Source: Azospirillum sp. RU38E (GTDB lineage: Bacteria; Pseudomonadota; Alphaproteobacteria; Azospirillales; Azospirillaceae). From it: 64,000 nucleotides of DNA. The stretch covers positions 682,001-746,000 of the forward strand of contig NZ_FZOI01000001.1 in the NCBI RefSeq assembly GCF_900188385.1. The letters run 5' to 3'. Each line of letters opens with the position of its first letter. The stretch's first letter is position 1. A program made the position numbers and the translations under genes. A model generated the notes under the pieces. That model searched no databases and was not told the origin of the DNA. It worked only from the letters and a program-made list of their open reading frames with translations. This document shows positions 28,764-38,011 of this stretch, one piece after another.

Positions 28764-29516
28764 ATGGCGGGGCGGGCTTTGCGTCTGGGCGTGAATATCG
28801 ACCATGTTGCCACGGTGCGCAATGCGCGTGGCGGGGAACATCCCGATCCGGTGCGGGCCGCCCTGCTGGCGATTGAAGCCGGGGCCGACGGCATCACCGC
28901 CCATCTGCGCGAAGACCGCCGCCATATCCGCGACGGCGATATTGAGCGGCTGATGGCCAGCATCACCCGGCCGCTGAATTTTGAGATGGCGGCGACGGAG
29001 GAGATGCTGGCCATCGCCCTGCGCCATAAGCCGCACGCCGTCTGTCTGGTGCCGGAACGGCGGGAGGAGCGGACGACGGAGGGCGGGCTGGATGTGGTCG
29101 CCAACCGCGATTATCTGAAACCCTTCATTGCCCGCCTGTCCGATGCCGGCATCCGGGTTTCCCTGTTCATTGGCGCAGAGACAGCGCAGTTGGATGCGGC
29201 GGTGGCCGTCGGGGCGCCGGTGGTGGAACTGCATACCGGTGCCTATGCCGATGCCCCGGCGGGCCGGGCGCGGGAGGCCGAGCTGGCGCGGCTGGTGGCC
29301 GGGGCCGCCCATGCGGCGTCCATCGGCCTGGAATGCCATGCCGGCCATGGGCTGTCGTTTGAGAATGTCGCCCCCATCGCCGCCATCCCCACCATTGTGG
29401 AGCTGAATATCGGCCATTTCCTGATCGGGGAGGCGATTTTCAGCGGGCTGGCGGCGACATTGGCCGAGATGCGGGCGCGTATGGATGCCGCCCGTACCGT
29501 TGCGGTTGGCGCATGA
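28764..29516 (+). CDS. pdxJ: Pyridoxine 5'-phosphate synthase
   Basis: Condenses 3-amino-2-oxopropyl phosphate with deoxyxylulose 5-phosphate to pyridoxine phosphate. [18 protein letters not shown] is the family N-terminus. [38 protein letters not shown] and the late [14 protein letters not shown] complete the barrel. 250 aa is normal. Overlaps acpS by 4 nt. Confidence 0.97.
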   Translation: MAGRALRLGVNIDHVATVRNARGGEHPDPVRAALLAIEAGADGITAHLREDRRHIRDGDIERLMASITRPLNFEMAATEEMLAIALRHKPHAVCLVPERREERTTEGGLDVVANRDYLKPFIARLSDAGIRVSLFIGAETAQLDAAVAVGAPVVELHTGAYADAPAGRAREAELARLVAGAAHAASIGLECHAGHGLSFENVAPIAAIPTIVELNIGHFLIGEAIFSGLAATLAEMRARMDAARTVAVGA

Positions 29517-29923
29517 TCCTGGGTATCGGCAGCGATCTGGTGGATATCCGCCGCATCCAGGCCAGCCTGGACCGGTTCGGCGCCCGTTTCACGGCCCGCG
29601 TCTTTACAGCCGCCGAACGGGCGGCGGGTGATGGCAAGCTCACCCCCGCCGCCCGCGCCGCCTTTTATGCCAAGCGCTTTGCCGCCAAGGAGGCGGCATC
29701 CAAGGCGCTGGGCACCGGCTATGCCGAGGGCGTGCATTTCTGTGACCTGGAGGTGGTGTCGGCGGCCAATGGTCGCCCCGCCTTGCTGTGCCATGGCGGG
29801 GCGCTCGCCCGGTTGCAAGCGCTGACCCCGCCCGGCATGGCGGCCCGGATCGATCTGTCGATGACGGACGAGCCGCCTTATGCCCAAGCCTTCATCGTCA
29901 TCTCCACCACCGTGCTGCCATGA
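29513..29923 (+). CDS. acpS: Holo-[acyl-carrier-protein] synthase
   Basis: Attaches 4'-phosphopantetheine from CoA to the serine of Acp[15 protein letters not shown] contains the Mg-binding Asp, and [19 protein letters not shown] contains the conserved Glu/Lys motif. 136 aa is typical. Overlaps pdxJ and lepB by 4 nt each. Its substrate acpP is encoded at 55.4 kb. Confidence 0.96.
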   Translation: MILGIGSDLVDIRRIQASLDRFGARFTARVFTAAERAAGDGKLTPAARAAFYAKRFAAKEAASKALGTGYAEGVHFCDLEVVSAANGRPALLCHGGALARLQALTPPGMAARIDLSMTDEPPYAQAFIVISTTVLP

Positions 29924-30741
29924 GCCAGACCCGCAAGAGCGCCCGTGTGAAGCCCATTTCCCAGGCGCCCAGCCATAGCGGCTGGGGGGAGGTGATGCGC
30001 ACGGTTGCCATCGCCCTGCTGTTTGCCATCACTGCGCGCACCAGCGCCTTTGAGCTGTTCAACATCCCCAGCGGTTCCATGGTGCCGACGCTGCTGGTGG
30101 GTGACTATGTGGTGGTGTCGAAATTCTCTTATGGTTTCAGCCGCTATTCGCTGCCCAGCTTCCTGCAGTTCGGCGACCGTTCCGCCCCGGTGACGCGGGA
30201 TTGTCACGCCGTGCCCGGCCGGCTGTTCGGCCGGATGCCGGATCGGGGCGATGTTGCCGTCTTCAAGCTGCCGAAAGACCCGTCCATTGATTATATCAAG
30301 CGCATTGTCGGCCTGCCCTGTGACCGGGTGCAGATGATCGGCGGCACGCTTTATATCAATGGGGAAGCGGCCCCCCGCGTGCGGGTGCCGGATTTCGTGC
30401 TGGCGGAAACCTTCGGCGGCACCTTCACCGCCGCGCAATATATCGAAACCTTGCCCGGTGGCCGCCAGCATCCGGTGATTGAGATGGCGGGCGACACCTA
30501 TCCGCTGGATAATACGCCGGTCTATACCGTGCCGCCGGGCCATGTTTTCGCCATGGGCGACAGCCGGGATAATTCCCAGGATAGCCGGGTGCCGGAGGCG
30601 GTGGGCATGGTGCCGCTGGAAAATCTGGTGGGGCGCGCCAGTCACGTCCTGCTGTCGCTGGAGGAGGGGGCGCCCCTCTGGCAATTCTGGAAATGGCCGT
30701 CGGTCCTGCGGGACGGACGGGTTTGGGAGCCGGTTGAATGA
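29920..30741 (+). CDS. lepB: Signal peptidase I
   Basis: Inner-membrane protease that cuts Sec and Tat signal peptides. The 273-aa protein has one N-terminal membrane span (about 26-44). The Ser/Lys dyad is visible: Ser53 in NIPSGSMVPTLL and Lys127 in DYIKRIVGLP. The C-terminal box GHVFAMGDSRDNSQDSR is intact. Start ATG overlaps the acpS stop. Confidence 0.96.
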   Translation: MSQTRKSARVKPISQAPSHSGWGEVMRTVAIALLFAITARTSAFELFNIPSGSMVPTLLVGDYVVVSKFSYGFSRYSLPSFLQFGDRSAPVTRDCHAVPGRLFGRMPDRGDVAVFKLPKDPSIDYIKRIVGLPCDRVQMIGGTLYINGEAAPRVRVPDFVLAETFGGTFTAAQYIETLPGGRQHPVIEMAGDTYPLDNTPVYTVPPGHVFAMGDSRDNSQDSRVPEAVGMVPLENLVGRASHVLLSLEEGAPLWQFWKWPSVLRDGRVWEPVE

Positions 30742-31451
30742 GTAAGAACCTGCCATCCACCGCCGCCGCCCCGGCAGAGGGGTTGGAAACGGCGCTGGGC
30801 CATAGCTTCACCAACAAGCTGCTGCTGCGGGAGGCGCTGACCCATCCGTCTGTCGGCGGCATGGATCGCCGGGCCGTTGGCCGGGGTTATGAACGGCTGG
30901 AATTCCTGGGCGACCGGGTGCTGGGGCTGGTGGTCGCCGAATGGTTGCTGGACCGTTTCCCCAGCGAGCCGGAAGGGGCGCTGGCCCGCCGGCTGACAGC
31001 CCTGGTGCGGGCCGAGGCCCTGGTGGTGGTGGCGGGCAAGATCGGTCTTGCCCAATATCTGCACTTGTCCCCGTCCGAACAGGCGGCCGAGGGCGGCATC
31101 AAGCCCGCCATCCTGGCCGATGCCTGCGAGGCGGTGATTGGCGCGCTTTATCTTGATGCCGGGCTGGAGCCGGCGCGGGCCTTCATCCGCCGCCATTGGG
31201 ATGTGCAATTGGAACGCGCCCGCGCCGCACCCCCGCAAGACCCGAAGACCGGCCTTCAGGAATGGGCGCTGGCGCGCGGACAAAAATTGCCGCTCTATGA
31301 GGATATCGGCCGCAGCGGCCCCGACCATGCCCCGCAGTTCGAAGTCCGCGTCAGTGTGGATGGACACGAACCGGCGACGGCCAAGGGGCCATCCAAACGC
31401 GCGGCGGAAAAGGCTGCCGCCGAACAATTGCTGCGCCGTGTTAGGACGTGA
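30738..31451 (+). CDS. rnc: Ribonuclease III
   Basis: Double-strand RNA endonuclease for rRNA maturation. The 237-aa protein has the signature ERLEFLGDRVLGLVVAEWL and the second acidic site ADACEAVIGALYLDAG. The dsRNA-binding domain (from KTGLQEWALARG to AAEKAAAEQLL) is complete. Overlaps lepB by 4 nt; era starts immediately after its stop. Confidence 0.96.
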   Translation: MSKNLPSTAAAPAEGLETALGHSFTNKLLLREALTHPSVGGMDRRAVGRGYERLEFLGDRVLGLVVAEWLLDRFPSEPEGALARRLTALVRAEALVVVAGKIGLAQYLHLSPSEQAAEGGIKPAILADACEAVIGALYLDAGLEPARAFIRRHWDVQLERARAAPPQDPKTGLQEWALARGQKLPLYEDIGRSGPDHAPQFEVRVSVDGHEPATAKGPSKRAAEKAAAEQLLRRVRT

Positions 31452-32486
31452 ATGACCGAGAATGAAAAGAAGCCGTCTCCGGATGGCAGCCAAGCCGCTT
31501 CGGCACAGGATACCCCGCCGGCAAGCGGTGACGATATCGTCTCCCGCTTCCTGTCCGGCCAGGGGGCTGCCGATGAAACGCCGGCGCCGGAGAATCCCCG
31601 TTGCGGCTTCGTCGCCCTGGTGGGCGCCCCCAATGCCGGCAAATCCACCCTGCTGAACGCGCTGGTGGGTTCCAAGATTTCCATCGTCAGCCCCAAGGTG
31701 CAGACCACACGGTCGCGCGTGCTGGGCATTGGCATGGAAGGCGACAGCCAGATTCTTTATGTCGATACGCCGGGCATCTTCACGCCGAAGAAGCGGTTGG
31801 AACGCGCCATGGTGGCGGCGGCCTGGCAGGGGGCGACCGATGCCGATCTGGTGGCTGTGCTGTTCGATGCCACGCAGAAGCGGATCGATGATGATACGCT
31901 GGGCATCATCGAAAAGCTGAAGGAGGCTGGCCGCAAGGCTTTGCTGATCCTCAACAAGATCGACCTGATTCGGCGTGACCGCCTGCTGGAACTGGCGCAG
32001 GAATTTGCCGGTCATGGCATTTTCACCGATACTTTCATGGTCTCCGCCCTGACCGGTGACGGGCTGCAGGGCTTGCTGAAATTCATTGCCGGCGCCCTGC
32101 CGGCCGGCCCCTGGCTCTACCCGCCCGACCAGCTTTCTGACATGCCGGAACGTCTGCTGGCGGCAGAGGTGACGCGGGAAAAGCTGTTCCTTCAGCTCCA
32201 CCAGGAAGTTCCCTATGCCACCACGGTGGAAACGGAAAGCTGGCAAGAGTTTGAGAATGGCAGCGTGCGCATCTCCCAGGTGATCTATGTCCAGCGCGAC
32301 AGCCAGAAGGCCATCATCCTGGGCAAGGGCGGGGCGCGCATCAAATCCATCTCCGTGGCCTCGCGCCTGGAATTGACCAAGATGCTGGAACGCCCGGTTC
32401 ACCTGATGCTGTTCATCAAGGTGCGGGAGAACTGGTCGGAAGACCCCGACCAGTACGAGGCCTGGGGCCTGGACTTCAACGCCTGA
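31452..32486 (+). CDS. era: GTPase Era
   Basis: GTPase that binds 16S rRNA 3' end in 30S assembly. The 344-aa protein has G1 GAPNAGKSTL, G3 DTPG and G4 NKID, and a C-terminal KH domain with VIYVQRDSQKAIILGKGG. About 45 extra N-terminal residues rich in Ser, Pro and acidic residues precede the G domain; they are absent from E. coli Era. Terminator follows at 32499-32536. Confidence 0.95.
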   Translation: MTENEKKPSPDGSQAASAQDTPPASGDDIVSRFLSGQGAADETPAPENPRCGFVALVGAPNAGKSTLLNALVGSKISIVSPKVQTTRSRVLGIGMEGDSQILYVDTPGIFTPKKRLERAMVAAAWQGATDADLVAVLFDATQKRIDDDTLGIIEKLKEAGRKALLILNKIDLIRRDRLLELAQEFAGHGIFTDTFMVSALTGDGLQGLLKFIAGALPAGPWLYPPDQLSDMPERLLAAEVTREKLFLQLHQEVPYATTVETESWQEFENGSVRISQVIYVQRDSQKAIILGKGGARIKSISVASRLELTKMLERPVHLMLFIKVRENWSEDPDQYEAWGLDFNA

Positions 32487-32498
32487 TGGTTACGACGG

Positions 32499-32540
32499 AA
32501 AAGGCCCCCGGAACAGTGCAGTTCCGGGGGCCTTTTCTTT
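32499..32540 (+). terminator. Strong terminator of the rnc-era operon
   Basis: Perfect 16-bp stem AAAAGGCCCCCGGAAC (32499-32514) / GTTCCGGGGGCCTTTT (32521-32536) with a 6-nt loop. The A/T ends make it work on both strands. Confidence 0.88.
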
Positions 32541-32567
32541 CACCGGCCGTGTCGACTGGCCACATAG

Positions 32568-32604
32568 AAAAAGGCGCCGCGGAATTTCCGCCGGCGCCTT
32601 TTCT
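32568..32604 (-). terminator. Terminator of rpmE
   Basis: AAGGCGCCG (32571-32579) pairs with CGGCGCCTT (32592-32600), flanked by A and T runs, 30 bp beyond the rpmE stop. It stands back to back with the era terminator. Confidence 0.82.
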
Positions 32605-32632
32605 TCAAGCACAGGGCCGTCAGGCCAACAGC

Positions 32633-32854
32633 TTACTTCAGGCCGAAGCTCTGGAAGCGCTTGTTGAACTTGGCGATCTGCCCGCCGGTGTCCAGCAGCT
32701 TCTGAACGCCGGTCCACGCCGGATGCGACTTGGTGTCGATGTCCAGACGCAGCGTGTCGCCGGCCTTGCCCATGGTGGAGCGGGTCTTGAACGAGGTGCC
32801 GTCGGTCATGATGACGGTGATCTCGTGGTAGTCGGGATGGATATCGGTCTTCAT
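32633..32854 (-). CDS. rpmE: 50S ribosomal protein L31
   Basis: 73-aa large-subunit protein that bridges the subunits. [20 protein letters not shown] and the C-terminal [11 protein letters not shown] match L31. The zinc-binding Cys residues of the C+ form are absent, so this is the zinc-independent (C-minus) type. Confidence 0.95.
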   Translation of the reverse strand: MKTDIHPDYHEITVIMTDGTSFKTRSTMGKAGDTLRLDIDTKSHPAWTGVQKLLDTGGQIAKFNKRFQSFGLK

Positions 32855-33043
32855 GGTCGGCAGTCCTCAAAACGAAGCCGGGCTTATAAACAATCGCGCG
32901 CAGCATGGCAACCCCATCACGCATTGCTGTAACGCAAAGCTGGGTTGGGCTGCGGCAGGTGTTCCAGTTGCCCTCAGGCCGCGCAGCCGTTACCACGGGT
33001 GACGGGTGGATGCCACCTGCTTTTTCTGATTGAGGGCTCTGCC

Positions 33044-34849
33044 TTGGCGTTTCGAGACAGCAACCGTTCCGATGATGCCGCCGCCGCCCGCCCGGTGCGG
33101 CGGGATTTGAAGCCGCTGCGGCTGCTCTGGCCCTTTCTGATGCCCTATCGGGCGCGGATGGTGGGGGCGACGCTGGCGCTCATCGTCTCCGCCGGCACGG
33201 TGCTGGGGCTGGGGCAGGGGCTGCGGGCGTTGGTGGATCATGGATTCGCCGCCGGGGATGGCAGTTTGCTGAATCAGGCGCTGCTGGTCCTGCTGCTGGT
33301 GATCATCCTGATGGCGGTGTCGACCTTTGCCCGATTCTATCTCGTCTCCTGGGTGGGGGAACGGGTGGTGGCGGATATCCGCCGCCGGGTCTTTGACCAT
33401 CTGGTGTCCCTGTCTCCGGAATTTTATGAGACGACTCGCACCGGTGAGGTGATGTCGCGCCTGACCACTGACACCACCTTGTTGCAGCAGGTGATCGGCA
33501 CCTCCGTCTCCATCGCGCTGCGCAATATCCTGATGATGGCCGGCGGTCTGGTGCTGCTGGGGCTGACCAGCGCCAAGCTGACTGGCATGGTCTTGCTGGT
33601 GGTGCCGCTGGTGGTGGCGCCCATCGTGATTTTCGGCCGCAAGGTTCGCCAGCTTTCCCGCGCCTCTCAGGATGCGGTGGCCGATGTCGGCAGTGCCGTG
33701 GATGAGGTGCTGGGCGGCATCCGCACCGTGCAGGCCTTCGGTCATGAGGCCTGGGAGCGCCAGCGATTCGCCGACCGGGTGGAGGCGGCCGTCGATGTCG
33801 CCCTGCTGCGCATCAAGGCACGGTCATGGTTGACCATGCTGGTGATCGTGCTGGTCTTCACCGCCATCGGGCTGGTGCTCTGGGTGGGCGGGCAGGATGT
33901 CATTGCCGGGCGAATCAGTGGCGGCCAGCTTTCGGCCTTCGTCTTTTATGCCGTGCTGGTGGCCGGTGCCGTCGGGGCACTGTCGGAGGTGGCCAGCGAT
34001 CTGGCCCGCGCGGCGGGGGCCACCGAACGGCTGTTCGACCTGCTGGCCACGCCGTCCCCCGTGCAGCCCCCCTCCCAGCCGTTGCCCCTGCCGCAGCCGG
34101 CGCGCGGGGCGGTGCAGTTCGACGATGTGCATTTCAATTACCCCGCCCGCCCCGACCAGTCGGCCCTGACCGGCCTGACCCTGGCGGTGGAGCCGGGGGA
34201 GACGGTGGCGCTGGTCGGCCCGTCCGGTGCCGGCAAGACGACGATCTTCCAATTGCTGCTACGCTTTTACGATCCGCAGCGGGGCAGCATCCGGCTGGAT
34301 GGGGTGGATGTGGCCCAGGCGGCGCTGGCTGACCTGCGTGGGCGCATCGCCATTGTGCCGCAGGATCCGGTGATTTTCTCCACCAATGCCATGGAAAATA
34401 TCCGCTATGGCCGCCCCGATGCCAGTGATGCCGAGGTGCTGGCGGCCGCCCAGGCCGCCCATGCGCTGGAATTCCTGCAGGCGCTGCCGGACGGGTTCAA
34501 CACGTTCTTAGGTGAAAAGGGCGTGCGGCTGTCCGGTGGCCAGCGCCAGCGCATCGCTATCGCCCGCGCCATTCTGCGCAACGCGCCCGTGCTGCTGCTG
34601 GATGAGGCGACATCCGCGCTGGATGCCGAAAGCGAACGCGCCGTGCAGCAGGCGCTGGACGGGTTGATGCGCGGGCGTACCACCCTGATCATCGCCCACC
34701 GGCTTTCCACCATCGTCAATGCCGACCGCATCGTCGTGCTGAATCAGGGACGGGTGGAAGCCGTGGGCCGGCATGAGGAGCTGATCCACCAGAACGGGCT
34801 CTATGCCCGGCTGGCGGCCTTGCAGTTCGACCAGCCGCACGGCGCCTGA
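33044..34849 (+). CDS. ABC exporter, fused membrane and ATPase domains (MsbA-like)
   Basis: 601-aa half-transporter. Six membrane spans lie in residues 30-310, with the family sequence SRLTTDTTLLQQVIGTS. The ATPase domain follows with Walker A GPSGAGKTTIF, signature LSGGQRQRIAIARA, Walker B VLLLDEATSALD and the H-loop IIAHRLST. I use TTG 33044 with GAGGG 8 nt upstream, since the longer reading begins inside non-conserved DNA. Likely exports lipid or a hydrophobic compound as a homodimer. Confidence 0.9.
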   Translation: MAFRDSNRSDDAAAARPVRRDLKPLRLLWPFLMPYRARMVGATLALIVSAGTVLGLGQGLRALVDHGFAAGDGSLLNQALLVLLLVIILMAVSTFARFYLVSWVGERVVADIRRRVFDHLVSLSPEFYETTRTGEVMSRLTTDTTLLQQVIGTSVSIALRNILMMAGGLVLLGLTSAKLTGMVLLVVPLVVAPIVIFGRKVRQLSRASQDAVADVGSAVDEVLGGIRTVQAFGHEAWERQRFADRVEAAVDVALLRIKARSWLTMLVIVLVFTAIGLVLWVGGQDVIAGRISGGQLSAFVFYAVLVAGAVGALSEVASDLARAAGATERLFDLLATPSPVQPPSQPLPLPQPARGAVQFDDVHFNYPARPDQSALTGLTLAVEPGETVALVGPSGAGKTTIFQLLLRFYDPQRGSIRLDGVDVAQAALADLRGRIAIVPQDPVIFSTNAMENIRYGRPDASDAEVLAAAQAAHALEFLQALPDGFNTFLGEKGVRLSGGQRQRIAIARAILRNAPVLLLDEATSALDAESERAVQQALDGLMRGRTTLIIAHRLSTIVNADRIVVLNQGRVEAVGRHEELIHQNGLYARLAALQFDQPHGA

Positions 34850-34889
34850 TCACCGGCCGGGCAGGGGGCCTCCCCGCCCGGCCGGTGAT
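34849..34889. terminator. Hairpin between convergent genes
   Basis: Perfect 14-bp arms ATCACCGGCCGGGC (34849-34862) and GCCCGGCCGGTGAT (34876-34889). No T-run, but the position between two convergent stops suits a shared terminator. Confidence 0.6.
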
Positions 34890-34892
34890 GTG

Positions 34893-35708
34893 TCAGCGGA
34901 TGCGGGACAGTGCCAGTTGCGCCTTGGACGCGGCGACCAACAGGTCTTCCGGCTTCACCGGCAGGGTGGCCGGGCGCTTGGCGGTCGGATAGGCCTTTTC
35001 CAGCAGGCTGATGGCCTGCGTTGCCTCCGCCGGGGCCGACTTGCCCGCCTTGGTCAAGCCGTTCAGCCGCTGCTTGGCGGCGATGGCGAAACCGTACCCG
35101 TCCAGATAGGGTTCAAACGCGGTGCCGGCCGCAGCGGTGCGGTACTGGCGCGCGCCACGGTCGATCATGTCGGCCAGCAGTTTGGCCTGAACCTGGGCCG
35201 GGGAAACCGTTCCCGCCGGGGCCTTGCCGGCGGCGGCCTCCAGCGCATCCAGCACGGCCTTCACGGCCTTCTTCACCTCTGGCAGCGGGGCCTTGTTCAG
35301 CGCCAGCTCGGATGCCTTTTCCATCTGTGCCTGGAAGGGCGTGACGCCCTGGGCTTTGAAGACAGGCTCCAGATCGACATAAATCTCTGAAATCGGGTGG
35401 GCGAACATCTCCCCGGCGGCCTGGGCCTCGCCCTCCTCGAAGGCTTTCAGCCCGGCATGATAATGGGCGGCGGTGACATCCAGGGCGGAGATGAAGGCGA
35501 CTGGATCCTTGGCGGCGGCCTCGGGGCTGACGCCGGCTTCCCCGCCTTCGCCACCCTCGCCCCCTTCACCCCCTTCACCCCCCTGCGCCAGCTGCATCAG
35601 CAGCGGTGCGCCGTCCAAGGTCGGGCTGGCGGTGGCAGAGAGCATCGGGGCGGCACCGGCCACGACGGACAGGCCGATGCCGAGCCAGAGGCGATGACGA
35701 ATTTGCAT
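34893..35708 (-). CDS. Periplasmic protein with GGE tandem repeat, unknown function
   Basis: 271-aa exported protein. Signal peptide about residues 1-28 (LWLGIGLSVVAGAAPMLSATA). Then five tandem GGE triplets at residues 43-57, encoded by a 9-bp repeat near 35541-35580. The remainder is helical (HYHAGLKAFEEGEAQAAGEM, HPISEIYVDLEP, VKKAVKAVLDALEAAAGK). Overall plan recalls helical-bundle iron-uptake periplasmic proteins (imelysin/EfeO-like), but no signature motif is seen. Divergent from a PiuC gene across a Fur-box-like palindrome, which suggests iron control. Confidence 0.75.
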   Translation of the reverse strand: MQIRHRLWLGIGLSVVAGAAPMLSATASPTLDGAPLLMQLAQGGEGGEGGEGGEGGEAGVSPEAAAKDPVAFISALDVTAAHYHAGLKAFEEGEAQAAGEMFAHPISEIYVDLEPVFKAQGVTPFQAQMEKASELALNKAPLPEVKKAVKAVLDALEAAAGKAPAGTVSPAQVQAKLLADMIDRGARQYRTAAAGTAFEPYLDGYGFAIAAKQRLNGLTKAGKSAPAEATQAISLLEKAYPTAKRPATLPVKPEDLLVAASKAQLALSRIR

Positions 35709-35763
35709 GATCCGTTCCCATAATTTGCTGCACGAAAGATGGGCGAGACGGTGCCATGTGGCC

Positions 35764-35787
35764 TATAATATTGCAAGTCACTCGCAA
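35764..35787. promoter_or_regulatory. Fur-box-like palindrome next to a TATAAT -10
   Basis: TTGCAAGTCACTCGCAA at 35771-35787 is palindromic at 7 of 8 pairs around a central base. It begins 1 bp after a perfect TATAAT (35764-35769) reading toward the PiuC gene. Its form fits the TTGC...GCAA type of Fur/Irr-family sites in alphaproteobacteria. It lies between two divergent genes, one of an iron-starvation family. Confidence 0.6.
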
Positions 35788-35819
35788 CACCATTCTCTTC
35801 TGAAACGGCTGGAACCCCG

Positions 35820-36482
35820 ATGATACTGCCCGTCGCCAATGTACTTTCCCCGGATCAGATACAGCAGATTGTCGAACGCCTGACCGGCGGGCGCTGGCAG
35901 CCGGGGGCGGCGACGGCGGGCTGGCACGCCCGCCTGGTGAAAGAAAATGAACAGCTGCGTGCCGACGACCCCGCCCATGCCGATCTGCGGGCTCTGGTGG
36001 AACAGGCGGTTCGGGGTAATCCGGTGGTGGCGATGGCCACCAGGCCACGCCGCTTCGGCCCCATCCTGTTCAGCCGCTATGCCGGGGGTCAGCATTATGG
36101 CTCGCATGTTGATGATGCGCTGATGGGCGGGGTGCGCACCGATATTTCCTTCACCTTGTTTCTGGCTGAACCGGAAAGCTACGAGGGGGGCGAGCTGGTG
36201 ATGGAGACGACGGCAGGGGAGGTGGCCTTCAAGCTGCCGGCGGGCAGCGGCATCTTCTATCCCTCCACCACCCTGCATCATGTGGCGCCGGTAACAGCGG
36301 GGCAGCGCATGGCGGCCGTCGGCTGGATACGCTCCCTGGTGCGCGATGCGGCGGAGCGGGAAATCCTGTTTGATCTGGATACAGCCCGTCAGGCCCTGTT
36401 CCAGCAATCCGGCAAGACGCCGGCCTTTGATCTTCTCTCCAAATCCCTGGCCAATCTGCTGCGCAAATGGGTGGAGGATTGA
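35820..36482 (+). CDS. PiuC/YbiX-type Fe(II)- and 2-oxoglutarate-dependent hydroxylase
   Basis: 220-aa PKHD-type hydroxylase. The facial triad is His96 and Asp98 (GSHVDDA) and His153 (TLHHVAPV), with Arg163 (AGQRMAAVGW) to bind 2-oxoglutarate. FSRYAGGQHYGSHVD and YEGGELVMETTAG are highly typical of PiuC. Family genes are commonly iron-starvation-induced next to TonB receptors. A Fur-box-like site lies 33 bp upstream of the start. Confidence 0.92.
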   Translation: MILPVANVLSPDQIQQIVERLTGGRWQPGAATAGWHARLVKENEQLRADDPAHADLRALVEQAVRGNPVVAMATRPRRFGPILFSRYAGGQHYGSHVDDALMGGVRTDISFTLFLAEPESYEGGELVMETTAGEVAFKLPAGSGIFYPSTTLHHVAPVTAGQRMAAVGWIRSLVRDAAEREILFDLDTARQALFQQSGKTPAFDLLSKSLANLLRKWVED

Positions 36483-36656
36483 TTTCGGCGCCCTGGGGGG
36501 CCGCGCCCCCCCGGCGGCCCGGATTTCCGCCGCCCAGCGACGAATTGGCCCGGCGGATGATTGTTTAAGCCAATTCTTATTGATCCGTGTCAATGCAGCG
36601 GCCCTTGCACTGCGGCAATCTTCTGCAATCGAACCTTGGATGGCAGGAGAAGACCC

Positions 36657-37166
36657 ATGTCGCAGAGCCCTTTCCGTTTTCGTGCCGAAGATGCCATAGC
36701 GCTGAGCCTGATGGATCTGGCGAACGCGCTTTCCCACCAGTGCGAAGGGGTTCTGGCCGAAGCCGGGCTGACCGCACCGCAATGGACGGTGCTGATGAAT
36801 GTGGCCGGTGATGTGAATTTTCAGGATGGCCGCCGCATCGGCGATGGCATCTTCTCCTCGGAGATCGCTTCGGCCCGTGGCCTGTCGCGCCCGCATATCA
36901 GCGCCACCGTGACCGAGCTGATCCGCAAGGGCCTGATCAGCCAGACCGATGATCCGCAGGATCGCCGTCGCAAGCTGCTGCGCGTCACCCCGGCCGGTCT
37001 GGAAATCCTCTATCGTCTGCAGCCGCGCCGGCAAATGATCAATGACCGTCTGCTGGCCGATCTGTCGGCCGATCAGCGCCAGCGCCTGATGGACCTGCTG
37101 CTGGTGGCCCGCCGCCGCGCCCGCGAAACCGCGGAGGGCGATACGGTAAGTCTGCGGATCGCCTGA
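36657..37166 (+). CDS. MarR-family transcriptional regulator
   Basis: 169-aa winged-helix regulator. Residues 25-140 are the MarR domain: LTAPQWTVLMNV, the recognition helix SEIASARGLSRPHISATVTEL, and the wing DPQDRRRKLLRVTPAG. Start ATG 36657 has CAGGAGA upstream. No obvious adjacent target; effector unknown. Confidence 0.9.
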   Translation: MSQSPFRFRAEDAIALSLMDLANALSHQCEGVLAEAGLTAPQWTVLMNVAGDVNFQDGRRIGDGIFSSEIASARGLSRPHISATVTELIRKGLISQTDDPQDRRRKLLRVTPAGLEILYRLQPRRQMINDRLLADLSADQRQRLMDLLLVARRRARETAEGDTVSLRIA

Positions 37167-37465
37167 AACGTGGCGGGCGCCGCCCGCCAATCATGGCATA
37201 ATTGAGGTGTTTTGCTGCTATGCACAACGGGCTGGGTTGCGGAACAGGCTGTTGAATCAGCCTGCTCTTAACCCAATGTTAGCCACGTTTCGTGTTGCAG
37301 CATGTGCCCGGTCCGTTAAGGCAATCCACCTATCCTTTTGGCTGGGCCTTCTTGCGGCGCGAAACGGGCGTGACGATATAGAGTGCGACAGTGGGTCTTC
37401 GTCGCGCCGCCTATCACGTCACGCCCGGCCCCGTCCGCAGGTTCCGTCAGCAGGTGATGCTTGTC

Positions 37466-37897
37466 ATGGCTCTGGATATTCGTCCGCTCGTCGATGGTGT
37501 CGCGGTTGCCCCGCAGATGACGCTGGATGATCTTGCCGCCATCAAGGCTGCGGGTTATCGCACCATTATCAATAACCGTCCTGATGGCGAAGATCCGGGC
37601 CAGCCCACTGCCGCTGAAGCGGCGGCCCGTGCCCAGGCGCTGGGGCTTGCCTATATTCACCAGCCGGTCACCAGCGCCACGCTGGGCGCAGAGGCGGCAA
37701 CCGCTTTTGCTGGGGCTGTTGCAGCTTCACCCGGCCCCGTTCTCGCCCATTGCCGCAGCGGCACACGCTGCACGATTCTCTGGGCACTCGCTGAAGCGAA
37801 AGCGGGAACGCATTCAATTGACGAAATATTGCGTATAGCTGGCTCTGCGGGTTACGATATTTCCGCTCATCGGCCTCTGCTCGACCGACAGCGCTAA
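37466..37897 (+). CDS. DUF442/TIGR01244 phosphatase-like sulfur-transferase protein
   Basis: 143-aa protein of the beta-lactamase-hydrolase-like (BLH N-terminal) family. It has a dual-specificity-phosphatase fold with the loop AHCRSGTRC (HCxxGxR) and the upstream AAGYRTIINNRPDGED motif typical of the group. In relatives it is linked to sulfide/persulfide metabolism. Start ATG 37466 is chosen because AGGTG lies 9 nt ahead. Confidence 0.88.
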   Translation: MALDIRPLVDGVAVAPQMTLDDLAAIKAAGYRTIINNRPDGEDPGQPTAAEAAARAQALGLAYIHQPVTSATLGAEAATAFAGAVAASPGPVLAHCRSGTRCTILWALAEAKAGTHSIDEILRIAGSAGYDISAHRPLLDRQR

Positions 37898-38011
37898 AAG
37901 TCGGGATAATCATACGGCGAAAACGCTTAAGGCCATTGTGTTGGCCGCATCGCTGTGCGAGTGTCGCTACCGGTCCGGTCGGGGTACCGGTAGGTGGAGG
38001 CTGCACGCGAC

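Noticed and set aside
35541-35583. GGGGGTGAA 9-bp repeats as a regulatory element
   Set aside because: They are the coding repeats of the GGE triplets in the periplasmic protein; no independent regulatory role is needed.
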